A stretch of 64,000 nt of DNA from Loripinus fragilis. Its lineage: Eukaryota > Mollusca > Bivalvia > Lucinida > Lucinidae. Both the position numbers and the translations under genes were made by a program. Location of the stretch: assembly GCA_964019695.1 (NCBI GenBank), contig OZ026525.1, positions 60,854,253-60,918,252 of the forward strand, read 5' to 3'. Under the pieces are notes generated by a model, which saw only the letters and a program-made list of their open reading frames with translations, did not search any database and had not been told where the DNA came from. Shown here in pieces: positions 12,048 through 27,000 of this stretch. Numbering within the stretch: the first letter of the stretch is position 1; each line of letters starts with the position of its first letter.

Positions 12048-15000
12048 CTTTGACACTCGAAAGACGCATACTACATTTCAAGATCGTACCACTTTTCAAA
12101 AGTCGACAACGACCCTTGAGTCAGTTAGCAGCCTATATTGATGAAAGCATAGGCAGCATTATACCTCCATGAAATGACATTTTCTTGATAAAAGTTTTAT
12201 TGAGGATTTTCATAACCTTGAAGTGAGCATTGAAATAACGCAACGATGGTTGCACCCCGTTGTTGTATTTACTGGTGCAGACTCACCAGAGCCTTCGCTG
12301 CTCGTATGAATAGGACACAAGTCGTCATTTGAGCCAACGCAAAAAATTTTGGTACAGTGACGAAGGCTCAGTTGTGCCTGTGCGAATGTGCAGACTCACC
12401 AGAGCATTCACTGAAGTCATATATGACAGCGAAAGCGCATTTCGGGCCAGCAAGAGAGTTTGGTACTTATTAGATTGTCGACTGACAAAAGGCTCAGGTG
12501 AACCTGTGCAGCCTTGTGAATATTCACCAGAGCCTTAACTCGCTGCTCGCATAAATGACACACACACCGCCGATCGAGCATGCACATGGGATTCTGATAC
12601 TGTTACGAAGGCTCAAGCGAGCCTGTGCAAATGTGCAGACTCACCAGAACCTTCGCTTCTGGAACACATATTTCCATTTGAGCCACCACATGATATTTTG
12701 GAACTGTGATGAATCATTAGGTGAGCCTGTTCTTTAGAGCATTTTCTGCTTGCAAAAACGACACCGAAATCGCCATTTGAGAGAGCACGAGATTTTGACA
12801 CTTATCGCATTGTGAAGTGACTACGGCTTTGGCGAGTCTGCATATTTGCGCTGACAGTTTCGTCTGAGCCTTCGCAACAGTATTAAAATGTCGCGTGTTT
12901 GATCAAATGGTGATTGGGTTGTCGCTAATACGAGCAGCGAATGCATGACGAGTCTGCACATTTGCCTGAGACACTCAACAATGCGACTGCGAAGGCGAGT
13001 CTGCACATGTTTGCACGGAGTCGCCCGAGTCTTCGTCACTGGACAATGCGTTAAGTACCAAAAGGTCGTGTTGACTTAAATGGTGATATGGTTCACATTT
13101 ATGCTAGAAACGAAGGCTCCGTGAAGTATGCACATTGTACAGTCAACAGGTTTAGATTTTATTTACCTTTTGGCTTTTGCATTTTCCAGGGTGCATTAAA
13201 TGGGAAAATGTATTAAATTGTAAAAATTAAATATAAAATCACAGCTGGGATATTAATAATCAAAACTTAGAACAAATATTAATGCAATTGGACAAGTCTG
13301 AGAGGTTCAAACACAAGTATGTAGTGGGTAAGACGACTTAAAATCATATCGCTAAACGACCGCTAACTTTTTTAAAAAGCCAATTCTTGTATATGTATCA
13401 ACTGGTTCCCTGCTCACGTGGTCGCTTATTATATAAATTTATTATTGCGCGATAATAATTTACATATATTTATGATTGGTTTTTTGAAATCGAGCAGATA
13501 AATCTCAATTACTGTAGATCTAGACCTTTTTTTAAAAAGACAAAAACAACAACGACAATAAAAAACACGAAACAAGTTGGAACTATTTTTACGCGGAAGC
13601 TTCTTAATAGGTGTTGTTAGGATTGTATTAATCCCTTATCATGCGGCTTGGTAATGCCCTGTTTTGAATACAATGTAGATCCATATCAGCCGGCTTCTCA
13701 GAAAGTAACTGATCCAGAATCAACTGTTTACCTCTCTGCCTCTAAATCAACCATTTAACCTGATACTTTGCAACACATATGCTGAAAAATTGGGATTAAT
13801 GGTAACATATTGATGTGTTCAACAGTGCAAGAGCAAATTACGACGTGTGGTCAAAACGCTATTGTTAAAATTGGGGAACGGACTAACATCCGTCCCCAAA
13901 AATGAAAGGAATTTGAAAATATGCCCCATAATCTGCATTCTGTGGCATCCCAAATTTAATTAGACTTAAGCAGGTACTATAAGCAGATTTAGAGTTATTG
14001 AGGTTTTACTGTATACAGTGTAGTCCCTTTATAATATACCTCATTATAACCCACAGGAGACAAAAATTCCACTCCTCCACTTGTAATTACGAGTGTAATC
14101 TAGAAAGGATGAGTAATTCTTGCCAAAGTACTCATCCTATAAGACGAGTGCTTTGCGAAGAATAACTCGAGGAAGTCATATTGCATATTTCTCCCTTATT
14201 GCATATGCTTATAAAGGACAAGTACATGTGTTTGCAGGACAAGTGAAAATTATAAGTCACTTGTCCTGCAGGACAAGTGGAATATTGAAATACTTTTGTC
14301 CCCTGACACAGTTTTGGATATAACACAGTCATGTGGCCTTCAATTGTTTTTACCATGGAATATTACAAAGGAATTATAGGAAAATGACCATGAAATGATC
14401 ATTTTCCTATAATTCCTTTGTAAAAATTGTCCCTTTATAACATGAGTCACTTATAACACAGTCTATTCATATGGACCTATAGCATAGCATTATAAAGGAA
14501 CTGCATTATATTGAAGAAGCTGAATGAACAGTCTGGTCCTATAAACTTTAAACTCTTCGCCTGGTAGTGAAGATTTTTTTGTCATTTGCTGATAACCTTT
14601 GCAAACAGTTCAGCCCCAGATCAGGCTCCAAGGTTATAAAACTTTTTTTTCATGCTCAACTCAACTGAGCATAAAATTTCAACTGCTCTTAAAAACAAAA
14701 ATACTGAAAAATAAAGACTTTTCTTGCTTATAAATTGTCCAATGATGTATTCACCATGCTAATAAATGTTAAAATGCCAACAATTGTTGGCATTTTAACA
14801 TTTATGAGCATGATGAATTTCGAATCTAGTTGAGTTGCATGAAAAAACTTTTATAACCTCGAGGCCAGGCTTAGCTAAAATTTCAATATTGATCCGAATT
14901 ACTTTGATGGTATTCCTGAAAGATTTTTTTTTAAAAGTTTGTTTAAAAAAAAATCAAGAAAACCACAAAATCATCATGAAAAATTACTCTTCATTTAAAG

Positions 15001-18000
15001 AGTTAATGGGAGGCAACAACACTATTTTTGTGTTACGAGCTGACTGAGATGTGTTCCACTAAGACCAAAATAAAAAATAACTGTGTTTAGGGTAACCAGA
15101 CCCTACCTAAATTTACCAGTTACCTAGAATTTTTTCAGGTTTTCTGGAAAATATATAATTTTATGCATTTTGAAAGGCGAAATGCCTTTTAAAATGCATA
15201 AAATTATATTTTTTTCCAGGAAAAAAAATCATTAAAAAAAAATGTGTGCCTACCCTACCTAAAATTTTCGGACCCGTTACCCGAAACACACTTATTTTTT
15301 TAATTGGCCTTATATTACAGGTTCTCTGGTGAGTAATGCTACAGTGCGACTACTACAGCCAGAGTGTGCCTGCCATAAAGCCTGGTCCGAGGAACAACAA
15401 GCCAAACAGGCATCCAGAATAATCAATATCTTGTACTCCGAATCAGTCGCCCAGGGCTCAGAAGACCAGGATGACGATTCAGAACCCGGCATGTACCCGG
15501 CTGCAAACTTTGCTTTCATATTTTATTTTTTGAACTGTGAGTTATTAAACTGTGGAGAAGCAGTGGGTGGGGATGAGAAGGTGGTTGCCATGGCGCTGAA
15601 GGTGATTGGCCAGCATGCTGAGATCAGACTGAAGAAGGAAGATGTTGACAGAAAGGTAGAGTTCACTTTTACTGTAAATTTCACAAATTTTCGCGAGGGT
15701 TTTATTTTCACGAAACTTCGCATATGCCAAGTTTCGTGAAAACAAAACCTCGCGAAATGGCGAGAACATTTAGTCGTTTACTGATATAGATAAGTCATGT
15801 CCTAGTTGTAGGGAGCACAGTGGCTCAGTGGTAGAGTGCGTGACTCGAGACAGAGGGTCTGCGGGTTCAAGCCTCAGCAGCGTCTCTGCGTTGTGTCCTT
15901 GAGCAAGACACATTAATCCTAATGTGAAAGATTGTTGATAGGAGGTTAAGAATCAAATCAAACAAAAAAAAAAATGTCCTAGTCGCGAATTTTTTACCTC
16001 GCAAATCTGTCTTTTAGCGCTATTTGTGAAAATAAAATTCCCGCAAAAATTTCTGAATTTAAAGTATATTGCTAAGTTCAGTGGCTCAGTTGGTAGAGTG
16101 TTAGACTGGGGATCAAAGGGTTGCTATTTCCAGACTCACTGGAGTCACTGTGTTGTGTCTCTGAGCAAGACACTTTATCTGCTGCTTAGTACTGGTTCAA
16201 CCCAAGAAAACATCCGGACATGACTGAAAAATTGTTGACTCGAATGTGAACAATAAATTTCTTAAGCAATCTCAAATAAAATGTTCTCAATTTTTCTCCT
16301 TCAGTTAGATCCAGATTTACTGCCATGAATACTTCCCTATCTGTGTTCCAACTCCACTGAGCATAAAAGGGGTGCGTGCATTAAGGGGCTATTTTGGCCT
16401 CCTCAAGAGCCAAAAACTGAAAATTGCTTTTCACAATCGTTGGCATTTTAACATTTATGAGTATGATAGATACAACTTACGAGAGTTTGAAAGCAAGAAA
16501 AGTCTTTATTTTTAAGCATTTTAGTTTTAATGAGCAGTTGAAATTCAATGCTCAGTTGAGTTGAGCATGAAAAAAGTTGTATAACCTTGGGGTCTGATGT
16601 GTTGCCCTATACAGGGCTTGAAAAAATCTACTTGTCTGCTCGCCATGCAAATTTGACTTTCCAATGTAAATTATTGAATTTACAAATACATATGGGCATG
16701 TATTACAAGTAGAAATTTTTATTGAATTTTTCACCCCTGCTTTAGTTTAATATAAGAATCAACTACAGGTTTAACCCTTAAAGCGCCAATCACGACTGCA
16801 GCAGACGACAAATTTTTGAAACATTTTCCCTAATTTTCAGTTAAATAAGGTATGATATTTCATGAGAATCGTCTGCCAGCAGACGATTCTCATGAAATAT
16901 CATGCCTTATTTGTTATTTTTTAAAAAGCGGCAAAATTTGAAATAGTCGTCTGCTGCAAATTATAGGTGGCGCTTTATGGGTTAAGGCGTTTAATGGTGA
17001 CGCTTTATCATGGGTTAAGGTGTTTAAAGTCTGAGATTGATGTTAATTTCCAGACAAAAAGCAGAGGGCATTAATAATGACAGGGCTGGAAAAATCCACT
17101 TGTCTGCTCACCATGACGAGTACCTGCTCCAAATAATTGCCTGACATTACTGACTAATTTAAGTACAAAAGCAAACAGCATAGGAGCAGTCTCATCTGGG
17201 TCTGTGCTGTTTGTCATAGAGGTTTCTGAAACATTTCAGCAGACTACAAAAGCAAACGACTTAGTTGTGATTAGCGTTTTAACCCATTAAAGAGCCAAGA
17301 AAAAAATGCATCTGAAAATGTTGTCTGCTGAAGTCGTCTGCTGTAAATATTTGCCGAAAATTACTGGCGAATTAAGTATAGAAGCAAACAGGGTGGACCC
17401 AGAACAGATCTGGGTCCACATTGTTTGTCATTGAGACTTCTTAAACATTTCAGCAGACGGACGAGAACAGCAGACGACTTTTGATGCGATTGGCGCATTA
17501 AGGGTTATAATTTATTGATCTGTTTTCCCTTTAGTATGATCCAGATTTACTACCAAGAAAAGAGATCTTCCAGTTGCTCCTCAATGTGATAGGTACATCT
17601 GTAACAAAGCTTCAACAGCTAGCTAATATGGCCCTGGTAGAGGTGGCCCGATGTGCAAGTGGTGCCGAGGGATGTGCCACAGTAACCACTGAAGAAACCA
17701 ATGTACTTCTAGACTCGCTCAAGTCAACATGTACAGCTTGTAGAGAATCGGCATTACAGGTATAGTGTAGTATACACAGGTTTAGATAAAACTTTTCAGC
17801 GTAAAGTTGTAAATATTTTGGGAGGCACAAGTTATCGCACTGTCTGTCCATCCGTCCCGCTTTTTGTCAGGTGCATATCTCCTATATTATTTGAGGTAGG
17901 AATCCCAAATTTGGTGTGTGGATACATCTTGGGGTGGTGGTGTATGGCAATCCAGTTTCGGGTCAGTGTGACCTTGACCTCTGACCTAGTTTTTAGAATA

Positions 18001-21000
18001 TTCGTGTCCGGAGCATATCTCATATTATTTGAAGTAGGAATCTTAAATTTGGTGTGTGCATGCATCTTGGGATGACGAAGTGTCACACACCATTTTCAAG
18101 TCACTGTGACCTTGACCTCTGACCTAGTTTCTAGAATGGGCATTGAGTCTTGTGCATATTTCCTATATTTTTTGAGGTAGGAATTCCAAATTTTGTGTAT
18201 GAATGCATCTTGGGATGGCGGAGTGTGGCATACCATTTCCGGGTCACTGTGACCTTGACCTCTGACCTAGTTTTTAGAATAATCATACACTATTAAAATG
18301 AGCTTTCTGATATCTTTCTGAAATTCGGATAAAAATACAATGTATGGAAGTTGCCATTCAGGCGATTTACAGGCAAGTTTTTTTTTTGCATTTTGGGAAG
18401 AGGCCCTATGGCCTTTCAGATTGGGAAAATTAATGTGGTAAACTCCTAAATTGGGAAATTTGTTATAGTGCACATATATGTCATTTTTGGTCAATAAAAA
18501 AAATAAAATAGCTATTATACATACTTTTGCCATCAAAAAATTGAAGGAGAAATAAGATGGAGTAGTAATTTGTTATCATGTAGCTTGTGTGTGTGGTGAC
18601 TTAATGGAAGTCCCAATCTTCAAAAAAAAGTGTTTTTTTTTAAGATTGAGATTTTTTTTCAGAATTGGGAAAAAGGTCACCTAAATTCCATTGGGAATGG
18701 GCTGAATGTTGGCCCCTGAGAACAGAAAAAAATCTCTGATGGCTGGTAATGATGATTTATTAACCCTTAAAGCACCTTAAAAAATGCATCTGAAAATGTT
18801 GTCTGCTGCATATATTTGATAACATTATTGACTAATGAAAGTGTAGTGGGCAAAAGTTTGGACTCAGATCTACAAGAGATTCTGGTCTGGAGCTACACTG
18901 TTTAACCATGAGGCTTGTAAAACATTGAAGCAGACAACAAAAGCAGATGACTTTTGTTATGATATGCGCTTTAAGGGTTAACTGTTGCACTCTGAATGGC
19001 CAGTGGCAGATCCAGAGGGGGTTCAGGAGGGTTCGCTCGAACCCCCCTCCCTGTCCTGCCGTTTTTAAATATCCTATGAAAATGAAATAATTTGGTCTCA
19101 GTGAGACAAAATTATTTTATATTCATGGGATATTTAAGAAAAAATTGAGATAAAATCAGCAAAGCAAATTCCCCACACCTTTGTACATATGAACCCCCTT
19201 TCCAGAAATCCCGGATCCGCCCCTGATGAGTGCAGTAGAGTTATAGTTCTTCATAACTGTGTCATTGTAGGCCCTACATTGTCTGGTGATGGTACTACCT
19301 AATATTGATGATAATTTTGAGCTGGGGCTGAAGATCGCTCAGAGGGTCTGGGTGACGTCAAATGACGTGGATGATAATGTGAAGAAGCTTGCAGAAAGGT
19401 AAGATCCTTTATTTGGGCCAGCACTTGAAATTTGGGTACTTATCACATCAGCCGTCAGCAAAGTCTCAGACGAGCCTGCCCATACACACAGCCTCACCAG
19501 AACCTTTGCTGCTGGCATACACAAAGTATGGATATAGAGGAAGGCTTAAACTAATGTTTAGACCTCTAGCCCCGCTAGTTATGTCAGCATGGGCATTTAA
19601 AGGAGGCTTTTATGCATATTTGATAAATACCAAATCTTATGTGCTGGTTCAATTATCTTATTCTATTAGTTTGTAATTGTCATGATTGTAGCAATAAGGC
19701 ATGGTTTTTCCATCCATAAATGTTTGGCAGGTCCCGCGGGAGATGTTGAAAACAGTGGGAAAGGCTGAAATTTTCAAAATCTCGAGCGATCTCGGGAGGC
19801 AGTCAGCCTCAAAATACTGAATTAGGCAGATTTGCTACGCTTCAGATTTATTTTCAATTTATGACCAAAAGACAATTGATCATTTAAACTTGAAATTGAT
19901 ACTATATTACAAACACACTGCAAATTTTAAGATTTAAAAATTTTGTAATAGCTATGCCTGCATTACACATAAGTTAATAAGAAAAACCCTTAAAGTGCCA
20001 ATCACAACAATTGTCGTCTGATTTTGTCATCTTCCTACATCTTTTAGAAGCCTCTTGTTCAAACAGTGTAGACCAAGATCAGACTGCTCCTAAAGGAGCA
20101 GTCTGATATGGGTCCACACTCTGTTTGCCTCTGTACTTGAATTGGTCAATGATGTTAACAAATATTTGCAGCAGACGACTTCAGCAGATGTCATTTTTCA
20201 GATTCATTTTTTGTCAGTGGTTTAAGGGTTGGTCACCTGGATAGCTTCTTCTCTATGACTACATGATTTTGTTTGGTTTGATGCCTAACATCCTAGTCAA
20301 CAGCTATGGTCATGTCAGGATGGCCGGTTCACCTAACCACACTTATTCCTGGGAAAGCTTGACTAAGCGGTTAACCAGTATTTTGTCACATGCTTTTGCT
20401 TGTAACTGACAAAAACCCTTCTTGGATCAGCAGAAGGGAGGAGAATGGCAGTAGAAACTATTTCACGATCAATCTCCACGAAAGTATGGGGCCGGGGATC
20501 GAACTCGCGACCCTTGGATCTGCAGTCAGACATGTTACCGACTGTGCTACGGGGCCTGGCCTACATGAGTCTTTGATCTTATTTCAGTTTACTTACCTCC
20601 CTTGATCTGGAGGAGCCGTATGAGGATATGTGTAGTCCGCTCGTCGATGATGTCATAGACAATGAAGAAATTATACGAAAGGCGGCGGCAGAGACGCTGG
20701 CAACAGCCCTGAAACATCACCAGGAATATATCACCACAATAATTGACCTCTTACTGCAGAAATATGAGGAAAAATCAGAGGTAAAAATATATATGATCTG
20801 GGTCCAAACTGTTTGACACTCTGATGGTACTCCTGAAAGAATTTTTCATAAATTTTAATTTTAGAAAAAAATCAGCAAACAACAAAACGCATGAAAAATT
20901 ACCCAGCATACAAACAGGGTTTTACAGGACGCAATATCCTGTGTCTTATATGCATAAACCATTAGGTAGGACCCGTCAATTCACCTTACCTGCGTTCACT

Positions 21001-24000
21001 GAGACGCAGACATGTTTGTTATGCCTTTCATTAAAATCCCAAACTCCCTGAGTCATTCCAAAGGAAGTAGTCTTTTTATTTCTTTCGTAACGATTCAGGT
21101 TTTCCCATAATTACTGGCTTTTTTTATAAATAAATAGGACAGGTGCTCTTGTTTAACCAATAGTATCGAGAGGTGTGTCAAAACAGTCAAATCAAATTCA
21201 TTTTGCCATGCGCGCTTTGAAATTTCATCATTTCTCGCTCCCGCTCTGATTTATCGATCGACATAGACCCTTGTAACATACCGGGTTTTCTTAATATCAA
21301 GCACGTAAATGACTAGGAAGAAATAAACGGCTGCTAAAATGTAGAAACAGAGTGACCTGAGAAGCTTTTTTGGGAAAAGAAATGCTGAAATGGACCAAGC
21401 AGCTGTTCAGAGTCAGATAAGTCAAAACCATAAAAAAAGAAAACAGCCCCGAAAAATGATCGGAAATTCCTATCTATCTGGTTAGGTTGATACAAATGGT
21501 TGAGATACGAAGATGACTTGATGTTTTGCGACACCTGTTAGGGAGAATTATTAAAACAAGTCTAGTCATTTCCTTTTTAATCTTGTGTATCTACTTTTAT
21601 TATTACCAAAAGATGGGACCCTCATTTTCAATGATGGGACTCCCATCATAATCAAAGTTGAGTCCCAAGGACCCCCAAGCATTCAGCTTGATGTAAAACC
21701 CTGTAAAAAGAGTTAAATCAACAAACTGTAAGGTTAACCTTGATTAATTGTGGGAGATTGAACACATGGGGTTTTGTTTATGGGACTATGTCAAAAGCTA
21801 AGTCATCGTTGTATTGATCAGATATACACTATCTGGTGACTTGTGTGACATTCTGGGTGTGGTTCGGAAAACATCCATTACTGCCCCATGGTGATTTATA
21901 CATTATCTCTTGTTTTCAGCTACCACCACCAGTACTGGATGATTTTGGTCGTGTGATATCTGATCTGCAGCTGGACCACTGGCCGGCTAGGTGCGGTATT
22001 GCTATGGCCCTCGAGAAGATATCGCCCATACTGCCCGAGGATCAGTTACTGCCTCTGTTTCACTTCTTTGTGCAGAAGGGTTTACGAGATCGGAGTGCAG
22101 AAGTGAGGTCACACATGAGGACAGCTGCCCTGGCCGCTATTAATGTACATGGAAAGGTAAGGGCTAAGTGCTAGTGGTTTGTTGATTAATCAATTAACTC
22201 ATTTAGGGCAAATGATTTAAAAGTAATTGATTATGGTTTTCCATTTGATTATGGTTTTCCATTCGATTATTGTTTTCCATTCAATTATGGTATTCCATTC
22301 AATTATGGTTTTTGATTTGATTATGTTTTATGGATTAATCAGTTTACAGTTTTAGGCCAAATGATTTAATAGTAATTGATTATGGTTTTCCATTTGATTA
22401 TGGTTTTCCATTCGAATATGTTTTATGGATTAATCCGTTTACGATTTTAGGGCATATGAGTGAAGCTATTGATTAGGATTTTCCATTTGATTATGGTTTT
22501 CCATTCGATTATGTTTTATGGATTAATCCCTTTACGATTTTAGGGCATATGAGTGAAGCTATTGATTAGGATTTTCCATTTGATTATGGTTTTCCATTTG
22601 ATTATGGTTTTCCATTCGATTATGTTTTATGGATTAATCAGTTTACAATTTTAGGGTATATCCATTTGATTATGTTTCTGGGATTAATCATTTTACGATT
22701 TTTGGGCATATGAGTTAAGCAATTGATTATGGTTTTCCATTTGCTTATGGTTTTCTATTATTGATTAGATTTTTATCTCCTTTCTACATTCATGATTGCA
22801 AGGACTTTTCATACTATTGTCAGGATCCATTGAAAAAAATTGTTCAATACTGAAGTTGTAATTATTGCCTGTTTGTTTTGTTTGTTTTGATTCTTTACGT
22901 CCCATCTACAAACTTTCAGTTAAACAGGGACGGGTCTTCCTGGGTTGAACCAGTACTAAGCTAGGATAAATGTGTCTTGCTTTAGGACCACAATGCAAAG
23001 TGTATAGATTATATAGCAAAATTAGAATTAATGCAAAATGTATAGATTATATATATAGAGAAAAACAACCAAAAATGCAAAATGTATAGATTATTTAGAA
23101 AAATGACCATAAATGCAAAATGTATAGATTATATAAAAAAAATGACCATTTTAAAAAAATGACCATAAATGGTCATTTTTCTATATAATCTAAACATTTT
23201 GCCATCAGGCTTCAAGTTCAGTTGAATCCAAAACCATAAGAAGCATAACTGTAAATAACTTAAGTAGCAGGCTTTCTCACTACTCTGCTTGCACAGGCTT
23301 GAAAAGTACTTGAATATCCAGGATTGTCTTGAACAGTCCTTGAAAATTAAATTTGCCTTGAAAAGTAATGGGAAAATACCCAAAGGCCTTGAAAAGTCCT
23401 TGAATTTTACCATTTACAGGAGGATTCAACACTGTCTTTGGAGATCTAAATCAGTATAAAATGGTGGTGCCTTTATTTGGTGAAGCATATGGTGCACCAA
23501 ATGAAGGTACCACAATTTTATACTAATTTTCAAAAACTTATATCTTTTGTAAAGCAGTCTAGCATTTACAAACTAGAATTTTAATGTGAATCAGTATTTT
23601 CATAAGTTTTCAGTCCTTGAAAACAGTATGAAAGTCTTTTGAAAGTCCATGAAAAGTCCTTGAATTTTACACAAACTTGCCTGAATGAACCTTGTAAATA
23701 TATGAGCTAGTACATGAGATTTTGATACTTTTTGCATGTGTGAACTCAATTGCATGTGGCAGCTACCTTGTAGAGCTAGAGGTATGAAGTTTTAACCAAG
23801 TCTTTCTCTACTTCCATACTTTGTGTTTGGGAAAGGGGTGCTTGTGTCAGGCCCCCAGATAATAGTGCGTAACAGAAAATTATTTTTCTTATTTCTCAAC
23901 CAAAACATATGTTGTGGGTGCTCAAAAGAACCGTCTCATTGAGACGGTTCTTTTGAGCACCCAAAACACATGTTTAAACTGATGGGTAGGAAATTAATCG

Positions 24001-27000
24001 CCATTTTACGCTATTTTTTTTTTTTTGTTTAACTTGCGCCATGTAGTGTGCAAGATTATGCTCCTTGCCGATGCAATATAAGTAGGGCAATCTTGTGTGT
24101 TGACCCATATGTTAATTGTTAATATTTTTTCATTCCAGGAGAATGTGTCCGAGTTGCTGCCAGTTTTTGAAGATTTTCTGTCTAACGCCCCAGGAACTGC
24201 AAGCTATGATGCTGTTAGACAGAGTATTGTCATTCTGATGGGTTCCCTAGCTAAACATCTGGACAAGGACAACCCCAAGGTCAAACCTATCATGGGACAA
24301 CTTATATCTGCCTTGTCGACACCTTCACAGGAGGTAAGTACTCCAGGGTGTGATGGGTAGATAGGGGGTGGGGAGGGTTCATTGGCTAAACATCTGGACA
24401 AGGACAGCCCCAAGGTCAAACCTATCATGGGACAACTTATATCTGCCTTGTCGACACCTTCACAGGAGGTGAGTGAGTACTCTTGGAGTGATTGGAAGAA
24501 GGGGGGTGGGGTCTATGTAAGGAGTCTGTGGAGGGTTCCCTAGCTAAACATCTGGACAAGGACAACTCCAAGGTCAAACCTATCATGGGACAACTTATAT
24601 CTGCCTTGTCGACACCTTCACAGGAGGTGAGTACTCTAGGGGTGATTGGAAGAAGGGGATGGGGTCTATGTAAGGAGTCTGTGGAAGGTTCCTTAGCCAA
24701 AGATCTGGACAATGACAACCCCAAGGTCAAACCTATTTGCATGGGTGAAAGTTTTCTGGATTATTCCTGAATTCAGGATTTTGAGACTGACTTTCCACAG
24801 AAAGTCAGCCTCAAAATGCTGATTCAGGGAGATTTAAATAGCTTATCTGATTTATTTTCAGTCTGCCAAAAGACAATTGATCATTTGAAATTAGGAATAT
24901 TTAGTGGTAATACTTTAAGTTTTGATATTGGAGTTTCTGAAGTTCAGGATTTTGGAAATTTTTAACTTTCACCCATGAATCATGGGACAGCTTATATCTG
25001 CCTCGTCGACACCTTCACAGGAGGTGATGACCTAGGGATGTGATTGGTACAGGGAGGGGTTGAAGTAAGCATGAGAATAGATTGACATGAAAATATGCTG
25101 TTTGAGTTTACCTTATACAATGAACAGCTCTATTTACAGTATGAACTCAAGTGCTGAATTTCTAAAAAAGAATCTTCCACTTGATGTTCTGGTCTAACCC
25201 ATCCTAGTTATCAATAAATAATTTGTTGAAGAAAGCAAACAAATAGTTTTTGATCAGACTGGTCTATTTAAGAAACAAACTCGATTTTTGGAAGGTTCAT
25301 GGAATCAAGAAGCCTTCGGGTCTCTTGCAAAGTAACACGTTAACTTTACAAGAGACCCGAAGAATTCACGATTCCATGAACCTTCCTAAAATTTAATTTA
25401 TTGCTTATTTTTTTATTTTATTATAATCAACTAATACAATGTATATTGAAATTATTTATAATTTAGGAGATAAAACAATTTTGTTTTTAATATTTAATCG
25501 CATTAAAGCGGAACAGCCAGTGTGAACTGAAGCAAACAAGAATTTTGTTTTGCACATGCAACTCAGGTGTGGCTCGCTGTCAATCACAACACCAGTGTCA
25601 CATCTGGCGAATGTATTCGAAGTGATGCTCGAGCAAGTGAGCTTGGCAGCTGTCAATCGAATTTCATGTCGTTCATGAGGCTATGAATGGTTGCAAAATT
25701 CTAAAGATTCATTTAAGGCTTGCTTTGAAAATGTAAATATAATGAAATAATAACACAGATACGGTATAACGTTTTGACCATGATGTAATGTTCATATTTT
25801 TTTCTATTTCTGTGGAGTAGTGGATAAATCACTTGCCTTGTAAATCGGTGGTCACATGTTTGATCACCAGCTTTTCCAGTCTGTCGGATGAAACTTTAAA
25901 CTGTGGTCCCACACCTTTAGTGGAATATTAAACACAAACACACACTCACATATCCTATTTCTATTCAGGTGCAACAATCTGTAGCTAATTGTCTACCACC
26001 CTTGGTACCTGCCATCAAATCAGATGCCCCAGAATTGGTAAAGAAACTCTTACAACTGTTGTTAGAGTCAGAGAATTTCGGAGAGAGGAAAGGAGCTGCC
26101 TATGGTCTGGCTGGGTTGGTTAGGGGCCTGGGAATTACGGCCCTTAAACAACTTGAGATCATGACAACCTTAGAAGATGCTGTCAAAGATAAGAAAAACC
26201 CAAGAAGAAGAGAAGGTAAGACAGGACAGATTACTTGTCCTGGGACAAGTATAACCCAGGACAAGTTTAAATAAAGTAAACATAATAGTTTTAGTACAAA
26301 GCTGTTCAGACAAAGAAAGGCACTAAATAGTATGCTAAAGGACCTCGTATCGGACAGTCTTAATGAAGGATTGCCCATAAAAATGGCCAAAGAAAAGAAA
26401 ATGATATTTGTTATATGGAAAAGATAGTAGGTTCAGCCCTCTAATTATCCGCAAAAGGCTGGGTCCACACTGTTTGCTACAGAGACATTTTAAATGGACT
26501 AGCAGACGGTATTTAGTCACATTTAGCAGCCGAAGAGTAACATGTGAGTGAAATTGGTTATAGATATTTATCATATGAAATTGATTTCAGGAGTGTAATA
26601 AAAATATGTATTAGAAAATGTCGGGCCTTATGGTCTCCTTTGGTCAAACAATGTATTGCAAAGTTTGTCTTCTTCTGCAGTTGTGATTAGTGCTTTAACT
26701 CTTTGCCAACTAGTGTTGTCTGATAACTTTTGCAAACAGTTTGTATTCAGAATGTCGGGCCTGATCTGGATCCAAACTGTTTGACACTGATGGTATTCCT
26801 GAAAGAGTTTTTGATTTTGAAAAAAATCAACAGACTACAATTTTTTTTAAGTATGCAAAATTACTGAGTTGGCAAATAGTTAAGGGAGATTACTGTACTT
26901 CCATTTTCAGGTGCTCTATTTGCCTACGAGATGATGTGTACGATGTTGGGTAAACTGTTTGAACCTTATGTTGTACATATTCTGCCACATCTGCTTCTGT

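Noticed and set aside
11939..12172. 77-codon frame with a Thr-His run
   Set aside because: Produced by the CA microsatellite.
5558..15320. A missing exon in the 9.8-kb intron
   Set aside because: Exon 3 ends one base into Gly and exon 4 supplies the other two, giving [11 protein letters not shown], in line with the family's LGTLVSHVTL.
24204..24770. Minus-strand open frames in the exon 9 repeat region
   Set aside because: Antisense shadows of the exon 9 copies; the plus strand holds the conserved GCN1 sequence.
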